NCBI GenBank assembly: GCA_032768795.1
Contig: CP136490.1
Location: 5,766,001-5,830,000 of the forward strand
DNA length: 64,000 nt
Direction: 5' to 3'
DNA from: Tremella fuciformis
Lineage: Eukaryota > Basidiomycota > Tremellomycetes > Tremellales > Tremellaceae
Shown here one piece after another: positions 34,323 to 46,086 of this stretch; position 1 is the first letter of the stretch, and the number at the start of each line of letters is the position of its first letter. A program made the translations under genes and the position numbers. The notes beneath the pieces are model-generated. The model had not been told where the DNA came from and did no database searches. It was given only the letters and a program-made list of their open reading frames with translations.

Positions 34323-35508
34323 CTAAGGCTTTCTCGTCGGACGAGGGAGGATGCGAACACCGGCTCGGCCGATGTAACTGAAGCCGCTCCAGATTGTCGT
34401 CCCAGCCACCGTCCACCTGACAGTAAGCATGATAGGCCTGCAAGTACGAGTCGGACCACGCACTGGAGGGCTTTGAGCGGGACGCTCACATCGAATGTGA
34501 GCAACGGATTGACCGTCGTTACGCCCATCAGGACGAGCTGCAGCGCGGTGTTGATCTGTGAAAGGGGTCAGTCGCCACCCGTCACCGCCGAATCCTCCCT
34601 TCGCTCACCTTGCTGATCTGTGTCGGTTTCACCTCGGCCGAGGGCATCGACGGGTCAAAGTACCGCTTCAGCGTCCGCTGTCGTCGTTAGCAGGCGTACT
34701 TGTGTGACGTGAAGCGGCGAAGCTTACCGGTTTGGGCAGGGAGATGAAGCGGAAGTAAAAGGCCGACATCGAGAGGGCAAAGTCGCGCCCGAAGATGAGG
34801 ACAGCGAGCGGGACTATCGTCAGAGAAAGCGGACCAGTGGCGCGATGGTGAGTGCATACCTGGGAGCTGGCCGGACCAGGCCAGTGTTCCTACGAGGGTG
34901 GTCATGAGGAACTTGTCTGCTGCCGGGTCGAGAATCGAGCCCAATACGGACTTCGACTTCCAACGTCGAGCGATCCAGCCGTCAAGCTGTACGTAAGTGA
35001 ATTGTCGTTCTATCTCAGTGTCATAGCGAAGTAAAGTGCGGGAAGGCCAGTGACATACCCAATCCGAGACTCCACAGGCGAAAAGCAGACCAGTCGCCCA
35101 GGCGAATTGCTCTTGCACAATTGTATATCCCAGCACTGGGCATGCGAGGATACGAGCGAGGGTCAATGCATTTGGCAGAGTATATGGGGATTCGTGCAGT
35201 TCCTCCTCTTTGCCTGGCTCAACTCCCTGCGTGTCAGATAGTCGGGAGCGCGTGTTGTACAGACTGACCTTGGGCTGGGACGGGCCAGCCACAGGCTCCT
35301 TAGAATCTTGAGGCTGTCCTGGACCCGTTGAGGCAGTTCGAGTAGTGGGCGAGGTGACATTTTGAACGGGCCGTAGGAGAGCTCGAAAATGGCTGCTCCG
35401 ACGTAAAGTGTGCGCCAGTTGCCGCCGTATTGCTCGTGTCGGCAACACTGTCACTCCTCCACAGCTTTGCTGGGGCAGGCGGCGGAGCACGAGAATGCGA
35501 GCATTCAT
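34323..35508 (-). CDS. CRD1: Cardiolipin synthase, mitochondrial
   Basis: CDP-alcohol phosphatidyltransferase that joins CDP-diacylglycerol and phosphatidylglycerol in the inner mitochondrial membrane. The N-terminus MNARILVLRRLPQQSCGG and the following Arg/Ser/Thr-rich stretch look like a presequence. Next comes the block YTLPNALTLARILACPVLGY. The catalytic motif is DGWIARRWKSKSVLGSILDP-AADK, spliced after SDWV and fitting D-G-x2-A-R-x8-G-x3-D-x3-D with every acidic residue present. The chain continues through PLAVLIFGRDFALSMSAFYF and SEVKPTQISKINTALQLVL-type sequence to ALQWTVAGTTIWSGFSYIG after the last intron. It is about 340 residues. The gene is divergent from the SNF2 gene with 189 bases between start codons. 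Confidence 0.9.
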
Positions 35509-35697
35509 CCTGCTCGAACAGCTTGTCTAGTGAGTGAGAGATGACCGAGGGCAGGCCAGGGTCCATCGTCATTGCCGGGGACGCGACTTTCTTTTCACCG
35601 AACGCCGAAGGTCCGTTCACGTTTGAGCTTTGACCCAACCAACACAAACAAACGCATCGTCTTTCATCTTTCTTCATCGTCGTCCGACGACGTCGCA
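35509..35697. promoter_or_regulatory. Divergent CRD1/SNF2 promoter
   Basis: Only 189 bases separate two opposite start codons, the tightest divergent pair in the window. No TATA box is seen. Both transcription starts must fall inside this stretch or in the coding regions. Confidence 0.5.
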
Positions 35698-38600
35698 ATG
35701 GCCATCATGGAGGGCCTGGATGTGCACAAACACCAGGCTCAATCTTCGCATCCATCGTCGCAGGGCCTCAGCAGGCCACCCAATGCCGTCGCGGCACAAC
35801 ATGCGGCTTGGCTCGCCGCCCGACAAAAGGTCAGCGGCCGATCCCCTTGCGATGCCTCTCTGACAGCCCCAGGAAGCTGCCGAGAAGCGCCGACAGGCCA
35901 TCATTCATAGCCAGAACTACGTCGACCTCAGCCAGTCGCCTTCTCCGGAAAAGGCGATCGTCGCAGCCCGACCTCCGTTGCCGTACAACCACTGGCCACC
36001 CGGCGCAGCGCCGAGGGCTTCCAACGCTGTAGGCGTGCCCCTGCCACTGCAGCACGGCCCGCTGACAGATTTGGCGTGGCAAAACCGGGGACATGTCGCG
36101 CCAGGCCCGTTCGACAGGCCGTTCGGCTCCAGCATCGTGAAGGAGAAGTCGTCTCATGCCCAAGGGCCGCACACGCCTCGTGGAACGGGCTATTCATCGT
36201 ACATCAAACCTGCCACGCCTGGGGCTTTCCGACCATCGAACTCCTTGTCGTCTGCGTTCCATCAACCACGGCCCCAACAGCCGCTTGGGAACCCCACCGG
36301 CTATGCGCCGTTGAAGAACAACGGTTCGAAGCCTGCGGCGAAGGTCTCGTCTAGCCAGGCGCCTGTGCCGGATGATGGTGTCCCGCGCGAAATCTTCGAC
36401 CTGGACTCCGCCAAATTGACTGCAGAGGACTACGAGCGGTGCGATGGCGAGGCCGACGCTCACATGCGCGAGCTCTTGTCGGGCGCAATCGGAGAAGGGG
36501 GAAACGACGGCATACAGGAGGGGGAGGACCAAATCGAAGGCTTCACGTCAAATGTGCGACTCATGCCTCATCAGGTGCGGGGCGTCAAATGGATGAGGGG
36601 ACGAGAAGAGGGAAGAAAGACGGGTGGAATCTTGGCAGACGTGAGTACTTTGGCGGCAATGTCTGCTCACGAGAAGGATATGGGCTTGGGGAAGACGGTA
36701 CAAACTTTGGCGAGAATAGTCGAAGGTCGGCATACGAAAGCGGAGAAGAAGACGTGGAGGGGCGGCACTCTGTACGTCACACATACCTATACTATGAACG
36801 CCATGAGCTGACCTGCAGCATCGTTGCCCCTCTAGCTGTGAATGAGCAATGGGCCCAAGAGATCAGGACGAAAACGACGCCGGGCCTGCTCAAAGTGAAA
36901 ATCCATCATGGGCCATCTCGTACAAAAGGTCTGATCGCCCCCACACTTTAGACCATAGCCTGACCAGAAGTCGGTAAGACGTTGGAGAACTTCGACGTGG
37001 TCATTACGACCTTTCAGACTTTAGCGTCCGAGTTCAATGCCTACGATAAAGACGGCCAACCGAATATTGTCGAAACAGATTCCGATTCGGACGACGACAT
37101 TCCGAGGAAGAAAAAGCCGGCAAAGAGAAAGCAAAGCGCGCACGCCTTGTTCGATGTGATGTGGCTGCGTATAGTCCTTGGCGAGTAGATCTCAGGCACT
37201 ACTGACATCACAAGCTAACAACCAGATGAGGCGCAAAACATCAAGAATCACAACACGAAAGCGGCGAAGGCGGCAGTAGCTCTGCAAGCTAAGTATCGTT
37301 GGTGTCTGACTGGGTGGGCATAGATTCGAGCATCTCGATGGTACACTCATATCAGAACGCCCATTCAGAACAATGTCGAAGAGCTCTACTCTCTCTTCAA
37401 GTTTCTCCGCGCCCGGCCATTGGACGATTGGAAGACATTCAAGCGAATCGTCGCCCTCGTCAAGGACGGACGGACAAAGATAGCCATGAAAAAGCTGCAT
37501 GTTGTGCTCAAAGCCATCATGCTCCGACGGGCGAAGGATGCCAAGATCGGTGGGTGGGCTATATGTATACGGGGTTGAGGCTGACCGCAGATGGCAAACC
37601 GATCCTAAATCTGCCGGGACGAACAATCAAAGTGGTGGCTTGTCCTTTCGATTCAGAAGAACGTGCCTTCTACAATGCTCTCGAGGCGCAGACCTCTTTG
37701 ACCTTCAACAAGGTGCGCAGGTTCAGTCATATCGTGAGGCTTCGACTTACGATGCAGTTCCTGTCCGCAGGTACCGCAATGAAGAACATGACATCGGTTC
37801 TTGCCATGCTGCTGAGGCTGAGACAAGGTCAGTGCTCTTCCGCACTCGCAGACGACACTGAGCAGTAGCGTGTAATCATCCTGCACTCGTGGTGACTAGA
37901 GTGCCGGAGGGAGACCCGGATGCCTTGAACGACAGCCGTTCTCAGTCGAGCTCCAGAGATAAAACGCCTGTGAAGGACGAAGCGGATGAGCTTGCGGATA
38001 TGCTAGGCGGAATGGGTGTTGCTGGGGGAAAGACTTGCGAAGTCTGCTTCGTAAAGTCAATCGCATTGCAGTGCCTTGAGGATTAGCCGCTGATGCTGCA
38101 GGATATCCGCTGATGCGACGCACTGCGACGAGTGCATCGAGATACAGCGCAAGGCGAGGTCTCAATCCGCGGACACGGAGAGTGGCCGCCCTCCATCCAG
38201 CGCCAAGATTCGAATGATGCTGCAGCTCCTGCGCGAGATCGAGGAGCGAAGTCAGCGACAGGAGAAGACGATCGTTTTCTCCCAATTCACTAGTTTTCTC
38301 AACTTGGTGGAACCCTTCCTTGTAGAATCTGGCATCAGATACGTACGATGTGAGTCACAGATCCTCGGACTCCGTAGGGCCCCGCTAATATACCTAGATG
38401 ACGGGTCTATGCCGAATGACCAGAGGCTGGAGTCCTTGGAAACTATTCGATCATCGAGATCTGTACGGCTGATCTTGATTTCCTTTAAAGCGGGCAGCAC
38501 AGGTAAATCTGGCTCCTCAGGTCACGGCGAAGGCATGCCAGCTGAAAATCAGGTTTGAATCTCACCTGCTGCAACAACGTTATCTTGATGGATCTGTGGT

Positions 38601-39034
38601 GGAACCCAGCGTAAGCAAAAATGCGCCTATTCCCCACTTGCTAAATCTCCAGACTGGAGGACCAGGCTTTCGACCGGGCCCATCGGTAGGCTCAACTGCA
38701 TATCCTTTTGGAGTCACTGATAGGCAGTCTCGGACAAACGAAAGATGTGAACATCTGGAAGCTCACGATTGAAGAGACTGTCGAGAACCGTAAGTACAGG
38801 GCACGATGAGTGAAGACCGTCCTGACATCAAAGGGATCCTTGCTTTACAGGACAGCAAGCGAGAGCTCGCCAAAGCTGCCCTGTCAGGCGAAGGCGCGAA
38901 GAATCTGAAATTGACACTGAATGACCTAATGAGTGAGTGGCTTCTTGCGCTGCGAATCGCACTGATACTGTGCAGAGCTGTTCAAGTCGGACGTATACGA
39001 CCGAGACGAATCGTCGGACTCGGATTCCGACTAG
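35698..39034 (+). CDS. ULS1: SNF2-family DNA translocase, Rad5/Rad16/Uls1 group
   Basis: The start is MAIMEGLDVHKHQAQ. The N-terminal 230 residues are Pro/Ser-rich and disordered. The ATPase core opens with VRLMPHQVRGVKWMRGREEG (Q-type motif) and then the Walker A DMGLGKTVQTLARI, made by splicing out an intron at about 36640-36678. IVAPLAVNEQWAQEI (motif Ia), DEAQNIKNHNTKAAKA (DEAQ box II) and WCLTGTPIQNNVEELYSLFK (III) follow. The second lobe has MLRLRQACNHPALV, KTIVFSQFTSFLNLVEPFL, RLILISFKAGSTG-LNLT and a QAFDRAHRLGQTKDV-type motif VI. Between the lobes lies a short Cys-x2-Cys...Cys-x2-Cys element instead of a full RING. About a dozen short introns are needed. Family members remove proteins from DNA or act in DNA-damage tolerance; the Uls1 assignment is tentative. 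Confidence 0.8.
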
Positions 39035-39087
39035 CATCGTGCTACTGCACGCAAGGACAATCCTGTACATATATACGTGTCGCACAC

Positions 39088-42000
39088 CTAATCCTGTATG
39101 CCATCCAGAATCACATCCAACCCTTTCAGCACGGGCAGCGCGTCGCCCGCGCCAATGCACTCTGCCATGACTTCGGCCGTATCGCTCCAATACTCAGCCA
39201 ACCAGGTGTTGCTGGTGCGCAGCGCGCTCGTATAATACATAATGAGCGCGCCGACCGCCTGGGCCGAAGCGACGGTGATGGCAGAGTTGGCATGCAGACT
39301 GGCGGCACTGCCCCTGAGCGCCACGGCAGTCGCCAGCTCCCGCCTGTGCTGCTCCTTCTTGCTCGTCTCGAGCGCGTGCCGCAGCTCGCGCAGAATCTTG
39401 GCCGGCAGGTCGGGCATGAGCGCGGACATGGCGCCCGGCTGGAGGATCCCGAAGGCGGTGGCGACCTCCAGCACGAGCAGCCGCTCTTCGAGCGAGCTGG
39501 GCGCGGTTGATTTGCGCTCTTTGGGTCCGAGAGCGGCGAGGAGTGATTTGGTGACGAGCCAGTTGATGTGCGAGGCCGAGCCCCCGCCGTACTTGTCGCG
39601 CGCCTCGGCTATTTGCGAGTGCAGGACGGTCTTGTTAGTGTAGAGGGTTTCCTCGCGCTTGATGGCGGCCTTGGAGTCCTGCCTGTCAGCTAGTTGCAAT
39701 AGCGGACAAAGATGCGCCTAGCTCACTCGGCTGATGACAGGCTGTTCGGTTAGCGATTGGCTGTGCTGACGGGTCCAGAAAGACTCACATTACGCTCGAC
39801 TGTGCCGAGGTGACCGTAGATGCCCGCCGCGAGTGCCTTGAGCTCCGAGTCCAGCTTGAGCTGCTTGGCGCCCCCGAACGTCGCGTGCACAGCGACGAGC
39901 AGCTGATACACGTCCAGGCCCTCCTGGGGCACACTGAGCAGGCGCGAGATGGCATTCAGTGCGGCGTGCTGCGAGTCCTTCGGGACCTCCTGGGACAGCT
40001 CGAGGAGGTCGACGGCAATCTCGGACTGCTGCGCCGAGCCCCAGCCCTCAACCTTGGCGAGGTTGGCCAGGCCCTGGAACGTCAGGGAGAGGACGTGGCC
40101 GCCCTCGTGCGGCCGCTGCAGGCCCGACAGGATGAGCGTCTTGACTGGCCCGACGTACTTTTTGTGCAGCGCCTGCGGCAGCGCAGGGAGGAGGTTGCTG
40201 ATGATGCACGCCTCGATTATTGCGCGCGTGGGGTCGACGTCGTGCAGAAAGTCCATGAGCCCCAGCGACTGGCGGATATGGCTCCACGCGAGGGGCTGCA
40301 CGATCGCACGGTGCGCGGTCGCGAGGTGCGTCAGCAGTTTGGCGGCGACGATCTGGATAGACGGCTCGAGCGACTGGTGCAGCGCCAGCAGTATCATCGA
40401 GCAGCTCCGCTCGTCCAGCATCGACGCGAGCGCCGGGTTGGACAGCACGTTGAGCGCGTAATGCACGACGCGGGCATCTGGCGGTTCAGCTGAGCGCCTC
40501 TGAAGCAGCTGTGACGTACCGTCCGCTAAGAGCAGCTGTGCCGTCTTGAACGTGAGCGTCCGCATCGCCTGTGGCGTGGCGATATTCGGGTCTGTCACGA
40601 GGGGCAGAGCCGCCATGACGATGTCGCTACCGCGGTCCTCGTCAAGACTCCATATGACCAGGTTCTGCGCACGATTCGCGAGAGCCGCGTCGCTGAGTGG
40701 GAACACGCCCAGCGCTTCCAGCACCGCCTGATGGGTGTCTGCTGATCAGCTGGTGCGGACGCTTCAGGTGACTGGGCTGACACGAGCACGGCTTCTCCGC
40801 GAGCAGATCATCAATGATGTCGGTCATGATCTGTATAGTGCGCCGTCCCAGATTGGGCAGCAGAATCGCGATCTGCTGCAGCAGCGCCACATTGTTGAGG
40901 AGGATGGCAGGCTTGCAGTGGAGGTACTCTATCATGGTGCTAAGGGAGATGGGGCCGAGAGCTGCAAGGAGGCGGCCCAGGAGCGTCTGAGCCGCAGCCT
41001 GGCTTTACTTGTCAGCTAGTATTTCCCCAGAACAAATTAGCCCACTCCCTCCGTCCCTTGTGCTCGTGCAGGACACTGAGTGCCATCGGCCCAACCACAT
41101 CCAAGAACGTCTCAAATCTACTGATCAGCTGCACGATACGGGTTTCCAGCTGACGTACCGATCCAACAGGACCGACGCAAGGACTCCCAACGCGTCCATC
41201 GCCTCGGGGCGATTGTTTGAGGGTAAGCCAAGCATGAAGTAGACAATTTTGGACACCTGCTCGTCTACGCAGAACGCGGTCGAGTCCCATGTGATGAGGA
41301 TGGGGAGCGCCTTGCACAGCGCGATCTGCGCCTCTGACGAGCACCTGCCGAAGGTAGCGTTGAGAGTCTCGAAGATAGCACACGGATCGCAGGTTTGCTG
41401 AAAGTCGCGCCGGAGATCAAGGCGGAGGGCCTGACATCAGACCATAGCAGACATAGTGTCCGAGGTGTGGACTCACCATGGGCATGTGGGTGATCAGGAA
41501 ACAGGTCCATATAGCGCCTCGCGACGCTACCTCGCCTGAAGTGCAGAGGCGCAAGCTTTCCTGGAGTAGGTTATGGGTGGCCTTGAGGATGATGCTGCAC
41601 GAGGCGGGGCGCTCGGACGGCGAGTAGATCTGCATACCTCGGAGGAGGGCGTTCTGGGCAATGGTCTTGTCCTTCGATTCAGCACCGTCAGCGAGTGGGC
41701 GGTGAGGTGGACATGCCTTGCTGATGAAAGCCATGGCTTGCACCTGCTCCAGCAGAATACTAAGCTTTTGCTCGAACAGGGGATGATTGGTGCGCCCGAT
41801 ACCGAGCAGAACTGAAAGCGCAAGGTTTGAGGACATCACGTCTCCTCGCAGAAGACTACAGCGTAAGCTCATCCGTTACGTGAAGGAGCTCACAGATTTT
41901 CGATGGCAAGCACGATCGCCTCTGTCGTGAGGGGAGACATGGCCATGGCCTGCCCTAAAAGTCTGAGCTGGGTCCTACACGGTGCTGTAAGCTCACCATA

Positions 42001-42494
42001 GATGTACGCCGCGGCAAGAAGGTGATTCTCACCGAACCGCTCGTCGAAAACCAGCCCTTCGAGCTTGTCGCAGACATAGGCGTGGACGTCCTGCAGGCCC
42101 TTGAGGACAGGCGCATACAGCTCGAGCGTGTCGACAATCTTCGCTGCATCTCAGCTCTAGAGGATGGAATGCTTGGGCGAGCTGAGCACACCGAACATAT
42201 TCAGCGCTTTGACGACGCTCTCGTCCGAGCGGTCCTTGAGAAGACGGTCCAGCTTGTCTCGCTGTCCGAGCCATTCTTCCGAAGCGGCGAGCTGCGATCC
42301 CAGTGGTGCCTGCGAGTCAGCCCGGACATCAGCTTCTAGGCCTTCGGGGCTGGCCTCGACGGCTTGATTGTCAAGTATAGCAGGTAGCTGTGCGAGGCTG
42401 CCTGTCAGCCGAAAATGCAACCCGAGGTTAGGGCTATGATGTACTCCTCCTCGCTAGATACTGGGGCGAGAATCTCCCGCAGAAAGCTGCTCAT
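39088..42494 (-). CDS. Large helical-repeat (ARM/HEAT-like) protein, function unknown
   Basis: Minus-strand gene of about a dozen exons. The start MSSFLREILAPVSSEEEYII is chosen because it gives a compact N-terminus; in-frame ATGs exist upstream. The product is about 1,000 residues, almost wholly alpha-helical with repeated Leu/Ala-rich pairs, for example LYAPVLKGLQDVHAYVCDKL, NALLRGMQIYSPSERPASCS, MIEYLHCKPAILLNNVALLQ, LANRAQNLVIWSLDEDRGSD, IVAAKLLTHLATAHRAIVQP and DLPAKILRELRHALETSKKE. This looks like an ARM/HEAT solenoid. No catalytic motif, membrane helix or signal is seen. The pattern faintly recalls focadhesin-type (DUF3730) proteins, but I cannot establish this. Its stop is 53 bases from that of the facing SNF2 gene. 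Confidence 0.7.
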
Positions 42495-42738
42495 GTCGGT
42501 CAGTCTGGATCGCGGTGGTGAGTAGTGAGTCGAAGCAGCATTCTGCGGCATATGGACGGCCGGCGAAGAGACCAACAGAGCGACGCGAAGACCTCCATTC
42601 TTCTTGGTGTATGAAAGGATCTTCACGAAAAGTCCAGTGAACCGGTGGCAAGAAACGCGTCCACCGTCAACCGGGTCCGAGCGTAAAGCGGGTAGCCCCG
42701 GGACACCTGCGTTTCGCCTCTACATCTCCTTCAACGAC
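42495..42738. promoter_or_regulatory. Divergent promoter, helical-repeat gene/MED7
   Basis: There are 244 bases between the two divergent start codons. The MED7 frame is open upstream through most of it, without conserved sequence. No core promoter element is recognised. Confidence 0.45.
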
Positions 42739-43747
42739 ATGAGCAGCGGAGACGAGGCAGCACTGGGCATCGCCAACACGCTCTACCCTCCGCCGCCCGA
42801 CTACTATAAGGCATACACGGCCGAGAACATCGCGCGACTGGCCGAGCTTCGCGGCGAGCCAAGCGGTACCAACAAGGGCAAAGGTCTTTCGCCTGGCAAT
42901 GCTGCGGACGGGTCGAATGGAAGCGGGTCTTCCTCCGTGGCTATGGGCACGGAGGAGGTGAATGAGCTGGCAGAGCTTGAGGCAAAGCTGCTCAAACCTC
43001 GAGTGGACTGGGTTACGGAGGATGGGCGATGGATGTGTTTCGGCCAGATGTATACTGTGGGTCGCCCGTCTTGTGTCCCCTGATGTGTTACCAAATTGCT
43101 CGTTTACTGCCTATGTGGGCTGCTTTCTAGGACTGCTGCTGACTGCTACAGTCTGAGCCGTTCATACCTACCGCCGAGTCGATTGGATTGGTCAATTTTG
43201 TCGACCCTGCAGATCCGCCGCAGACGTCCCTTCCGCCGCTGCTGCATTCTTTCCTGCACACCTTCTTGCTTCTCGTCGACACTCTTACGAATACCGCTCG
43301 TATACCAGGCGAGCTGGAGGAGAAAGGATGGGGTCATGAGGGCGATCAGGTCAGCTTCTGCCTCACTTTTCCACGAGCCACAGCTGATAAGAGCAGTATA
43401 TCCAGCATCTCACGAATCTAGCTGCCAACATGATGGTGTCCGCAAACCAATTACGGGGGGTGCAGGTCAGTTGGCCTCAGTCCCGGAAAACTTGCGAACT
43501 GACGAGACAGGCCGAAGCGACGCTCGTGCTACTTATGGAGCGGCAGCTCGCCGAGCGGCGCAAGCAGACCGAGGCACTGCGAACGTATGTCGCCGTCTAT
43601 ACCACTGCTGCGAGATGCTCATGGCACAGTAAATGCTCCTCGCTTGCCTCGACGCTCAAAGCGCTCAAAAAGTCATGTCGGGAGGCTGCGGACGGAGACG
43701 CCGAGGTGCTGCCAGTGACGGAGATGATGATCGACGGTGCGAATTGA
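42739..43747 (+). CDS. MED7: Mediator complex subunit 7
   Basis: The start MSSGDEAALGIANTLYPPPP is followed by DYYKAYTAENIARLAELR, the Med7 signature of a Pro-rich segment with 'YPPPPxYYKxxT'. After a disordered Gly/Ser insert the chain continues ELEAKLLKPRVDWVTEDGRW, then over an intron to EPFIPTAESIGLVNFVDPAD and the helices LPPLLHSFLHTFLLLVDTL, HLTNLAANMMVSANQLRGVQ and EATLVLLMERQLAERRKQTE, ending VTEMMIDGAN. Med7 pairs with Med21 in the middle module of Mediator and is essential for RNA polymerase II transcription in yeast. The product is about 265 residues in five or six short exons. An upstream in-frame ATG at 42604 exists, but the added sequence is not family-like. Confidence 0.88.
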
Positions 43748-44042
43748 CTATGCATCTGCCTCGCAGCCCAAGACACTACGCAGCGTGCACTCAACTGTCG
43801 AGCTTGTTCTAGTATCTACCGGCGCTTGAGCATGTGACTTGCGGCGCAGTGAGATGAAAAAGTGCCTCGTCGGCATTGTCGGAGTGATATGACGTAGGAC
43901 AATCACCGCCCCCCTCACCCCTTCTCACCCGTACTCCGTCCGTCTCTCTTTGTTGCGCTCGTGAAGATTTCATTCTCTATCTCATATCACTTGAACAATC
44001 GCAACTCGTCACATTCTCGCCACCACCTCTCACACCTCCAAA

Positions 44043-45121
44043 ATGTCTGCCCCCGCCCCCGCTGCTGGCTACACCATTCACGTCGCCGGTCTCGCCCCAG
44101 AGACCACCGAGGAGAAGCTCCACGACTTCTTCTCGTTCTGCGGCAAACTCGTCTCTGTGAAGAAAGATGGGTCCACAGCCGACATCACCTTTGAGAAGCT
44201 CAGCGCCATGAGGACTTCTCTGTAGGTCTACAATATCTGCTTGTCACGATATGCCCGCTGATGCGCAGGATGTTGAACGGTGGAACCGTGAGCTTGGGCC
44301 TACTCAATCTAAGGAACAGGGCGCTGATGGATAGCTTGACGGCGCCCACCTCGAAGTCACATCCGCAACTGAGGAGCCTAAAGCGTCTGTCCTTCCCCCC
44401 ACCTCTGGCTCGACACCAATTGGTGCCGGCGTCGCCGACATCACCCAGGAGGACAAGCCAAAGGTGAAATCAGCCTACCCCATCTGCCACTGAAAAAGCG
44501 TGCTCATGTCCAGGCTGCGATTGTTGCCGAGTACCTCGCACACGGCTACGTCCTTGGCGATCACGTTATCCAGCGCGCCATCGACTTTGACCGTACGTCT
44601 CAGCTGCCGCAAAGCCCACGTAAGCTGACCTCGTAGACAAGCAGGGCATCTCGGACCGCGTGATCAGCTTCTTCTCCGGACTCGACAAGACCGCCGGCTC
44701 GAAGCTTGTCGGTGAGAACCAGACCGTTTCCGGCAAGGTCGGCGAGCACGCCAACACGCTGTACTCGAAGACCAAGGAGGTCGACCACAACCGCGGCATC
44801 TCGGCAAAGTTCCACGAGTACTACCAGAAGTCTGCCGGCACACCTCTGGGCCAGCGCTTTGTCAAGTTCTACACCGACACCCAGAAGCAGGTGCTCGACG
44901 TGCACGAGGAGGCCAGACGCATCGCCGTGAGTCGAGCTGTGGAAGAAGCGATGAAGACAGCTGACAGGCAGGATGAGAAGAAGCGCGCGTCCGGTGCTCA
45001 GACACCCACGACTGCTGGCGATGTCAAGTCGACCGTACCCTCTGGCACTGGCGCCGAGCCGGCAGGTGCCGTCGGTGCGACGCCCGTCTCGACCACGACC
45101 GCTGTCCCTGTCCCGATCTAA
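44043..45121 (+). CDS. Vip1-like RRM protein
   Basis: The start MSAPAPAAGYTIHVAGLAPE leads directly into an RRM: TIHVAGLAPETTEEKLHDFF (RNP2 region), FCGKLVSVKKDGSTADITFE, then short exons giving MLNGGT and LDGAHLEVTSA. The C-terminal half is helical and conserved in this family: IVAEYLAHGYVLGDHVIQRA, IDFDHKQGISDRVISFFSGL, KTKEVDHNRGISAKFHEYYQ and GQRFVKFYTDTQKQVLDVHE, followed by a Thr/Ala/Pro-rich tail. The closest relative I know is the S. pombe Vip1 type, annotated in Cryptococcus as an 'actin cytoskeleton' protein. The molecular function is not established. The intron at 44927-44971 is 45 bases long with no stop in frame, so retention would insert 15 residues. Confidence 0.85.
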
Positions 45122-46086
45122 TAATACAGAATGCTCGCGAATCGCTGGTTGTCTGCAGAATCTGAATATACCCGATCAGATATGAAGAAACGGATGCATA
45201 ACGTATACAGGCGAACGAAAGAAAAATCTAGGCCTGGGTAGAGAGGCCATGGGTGCCCAGCAGCGCCAGAGTAGTCCTGATCGAGTTGTCTCCTCCCTTG
45301 TCAAAAGGACAAAAGAGTTTGTGAGACGTCACCAAATTGCACTAAAGCCTGATGGCGGGACCGTCCATCATTAAAGGTGGACGTTCCACAAATTGACCAC
45401 CGGCGACCCCCGCGCTCATACCAAGTCCCCACACCCGACGTGCCCTCCGCGCTCTTCTGCAAGCACAGGGGCGCATCTCCGGGTCGACAACAGTCGGTCG
45501 GCGGAGGACGCATTTCTGGTCGAGTCGCGCCCAGCGGATTTATCTGGGTGTGCCTTTAGGCACCATCGTAGGGGGGTTGGAATTCCAGGACCTTCCCGCT
45601 CGATGAGTGGAGGAGCGCGTCGCTATGCCGTGAGGCGCAGGACGGCTCCGTGTGCGTGACGAGCCATGTGACCTTGGCGCTGGGGATCAGCTCGGCTCGT
45701 ACGGTCTGATCACCCCGTGCAGGCTAGCGAGGAAGTTGTGGGGCATTCCCTCCTGGTAGTGGAGCTTATACGAGCAGTAGCGCACGCTTGAGCTCTGTGT
45801 AGTGGATGAGGGAGGGGTTCAACGACTTACCTGCTGGGGTGAAGAAGAGAAGCGACTCGCGACGAATGTGACTTTTTGTACCGAATGCGCTGCCACGTGG
45901 ACCACGCCTGGCGGCTTTTGTCGGCGTTTTGGGTTCCTTGGACAATGGGTAGTCACTCGAGAGCAAAAGAGTATGAGAAGAGGTATTCATAAAGCTACAT
46001 CTACTCGAGATACGACACAACTACAAGCTTCTCGGTATTCGTGCGCCTGCCGGCTCGCCAGATACGTGTGCAATCGCGCTCCTCGC
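45122..46086. other. Convergent intergenic region, nothing recognised
   Basis: About 965 bases lie between two facing stop codons, far longer than other convergent gaps here. Several short open frames exist on both strands, but none shows codon periodicity that I can support or a conserved motif. No tRNA-like fold was recognised by eye. A non-coding transcript is possible but unsupported. Confidence 0.4.

Noticed and set aside
45122..46086. Possible extra small gene or tRNA in the long convergent gap
   Set aside because: No open frame has conserved sequence or splice logic, and no tRNA A/B-box pair was recognised by eye.
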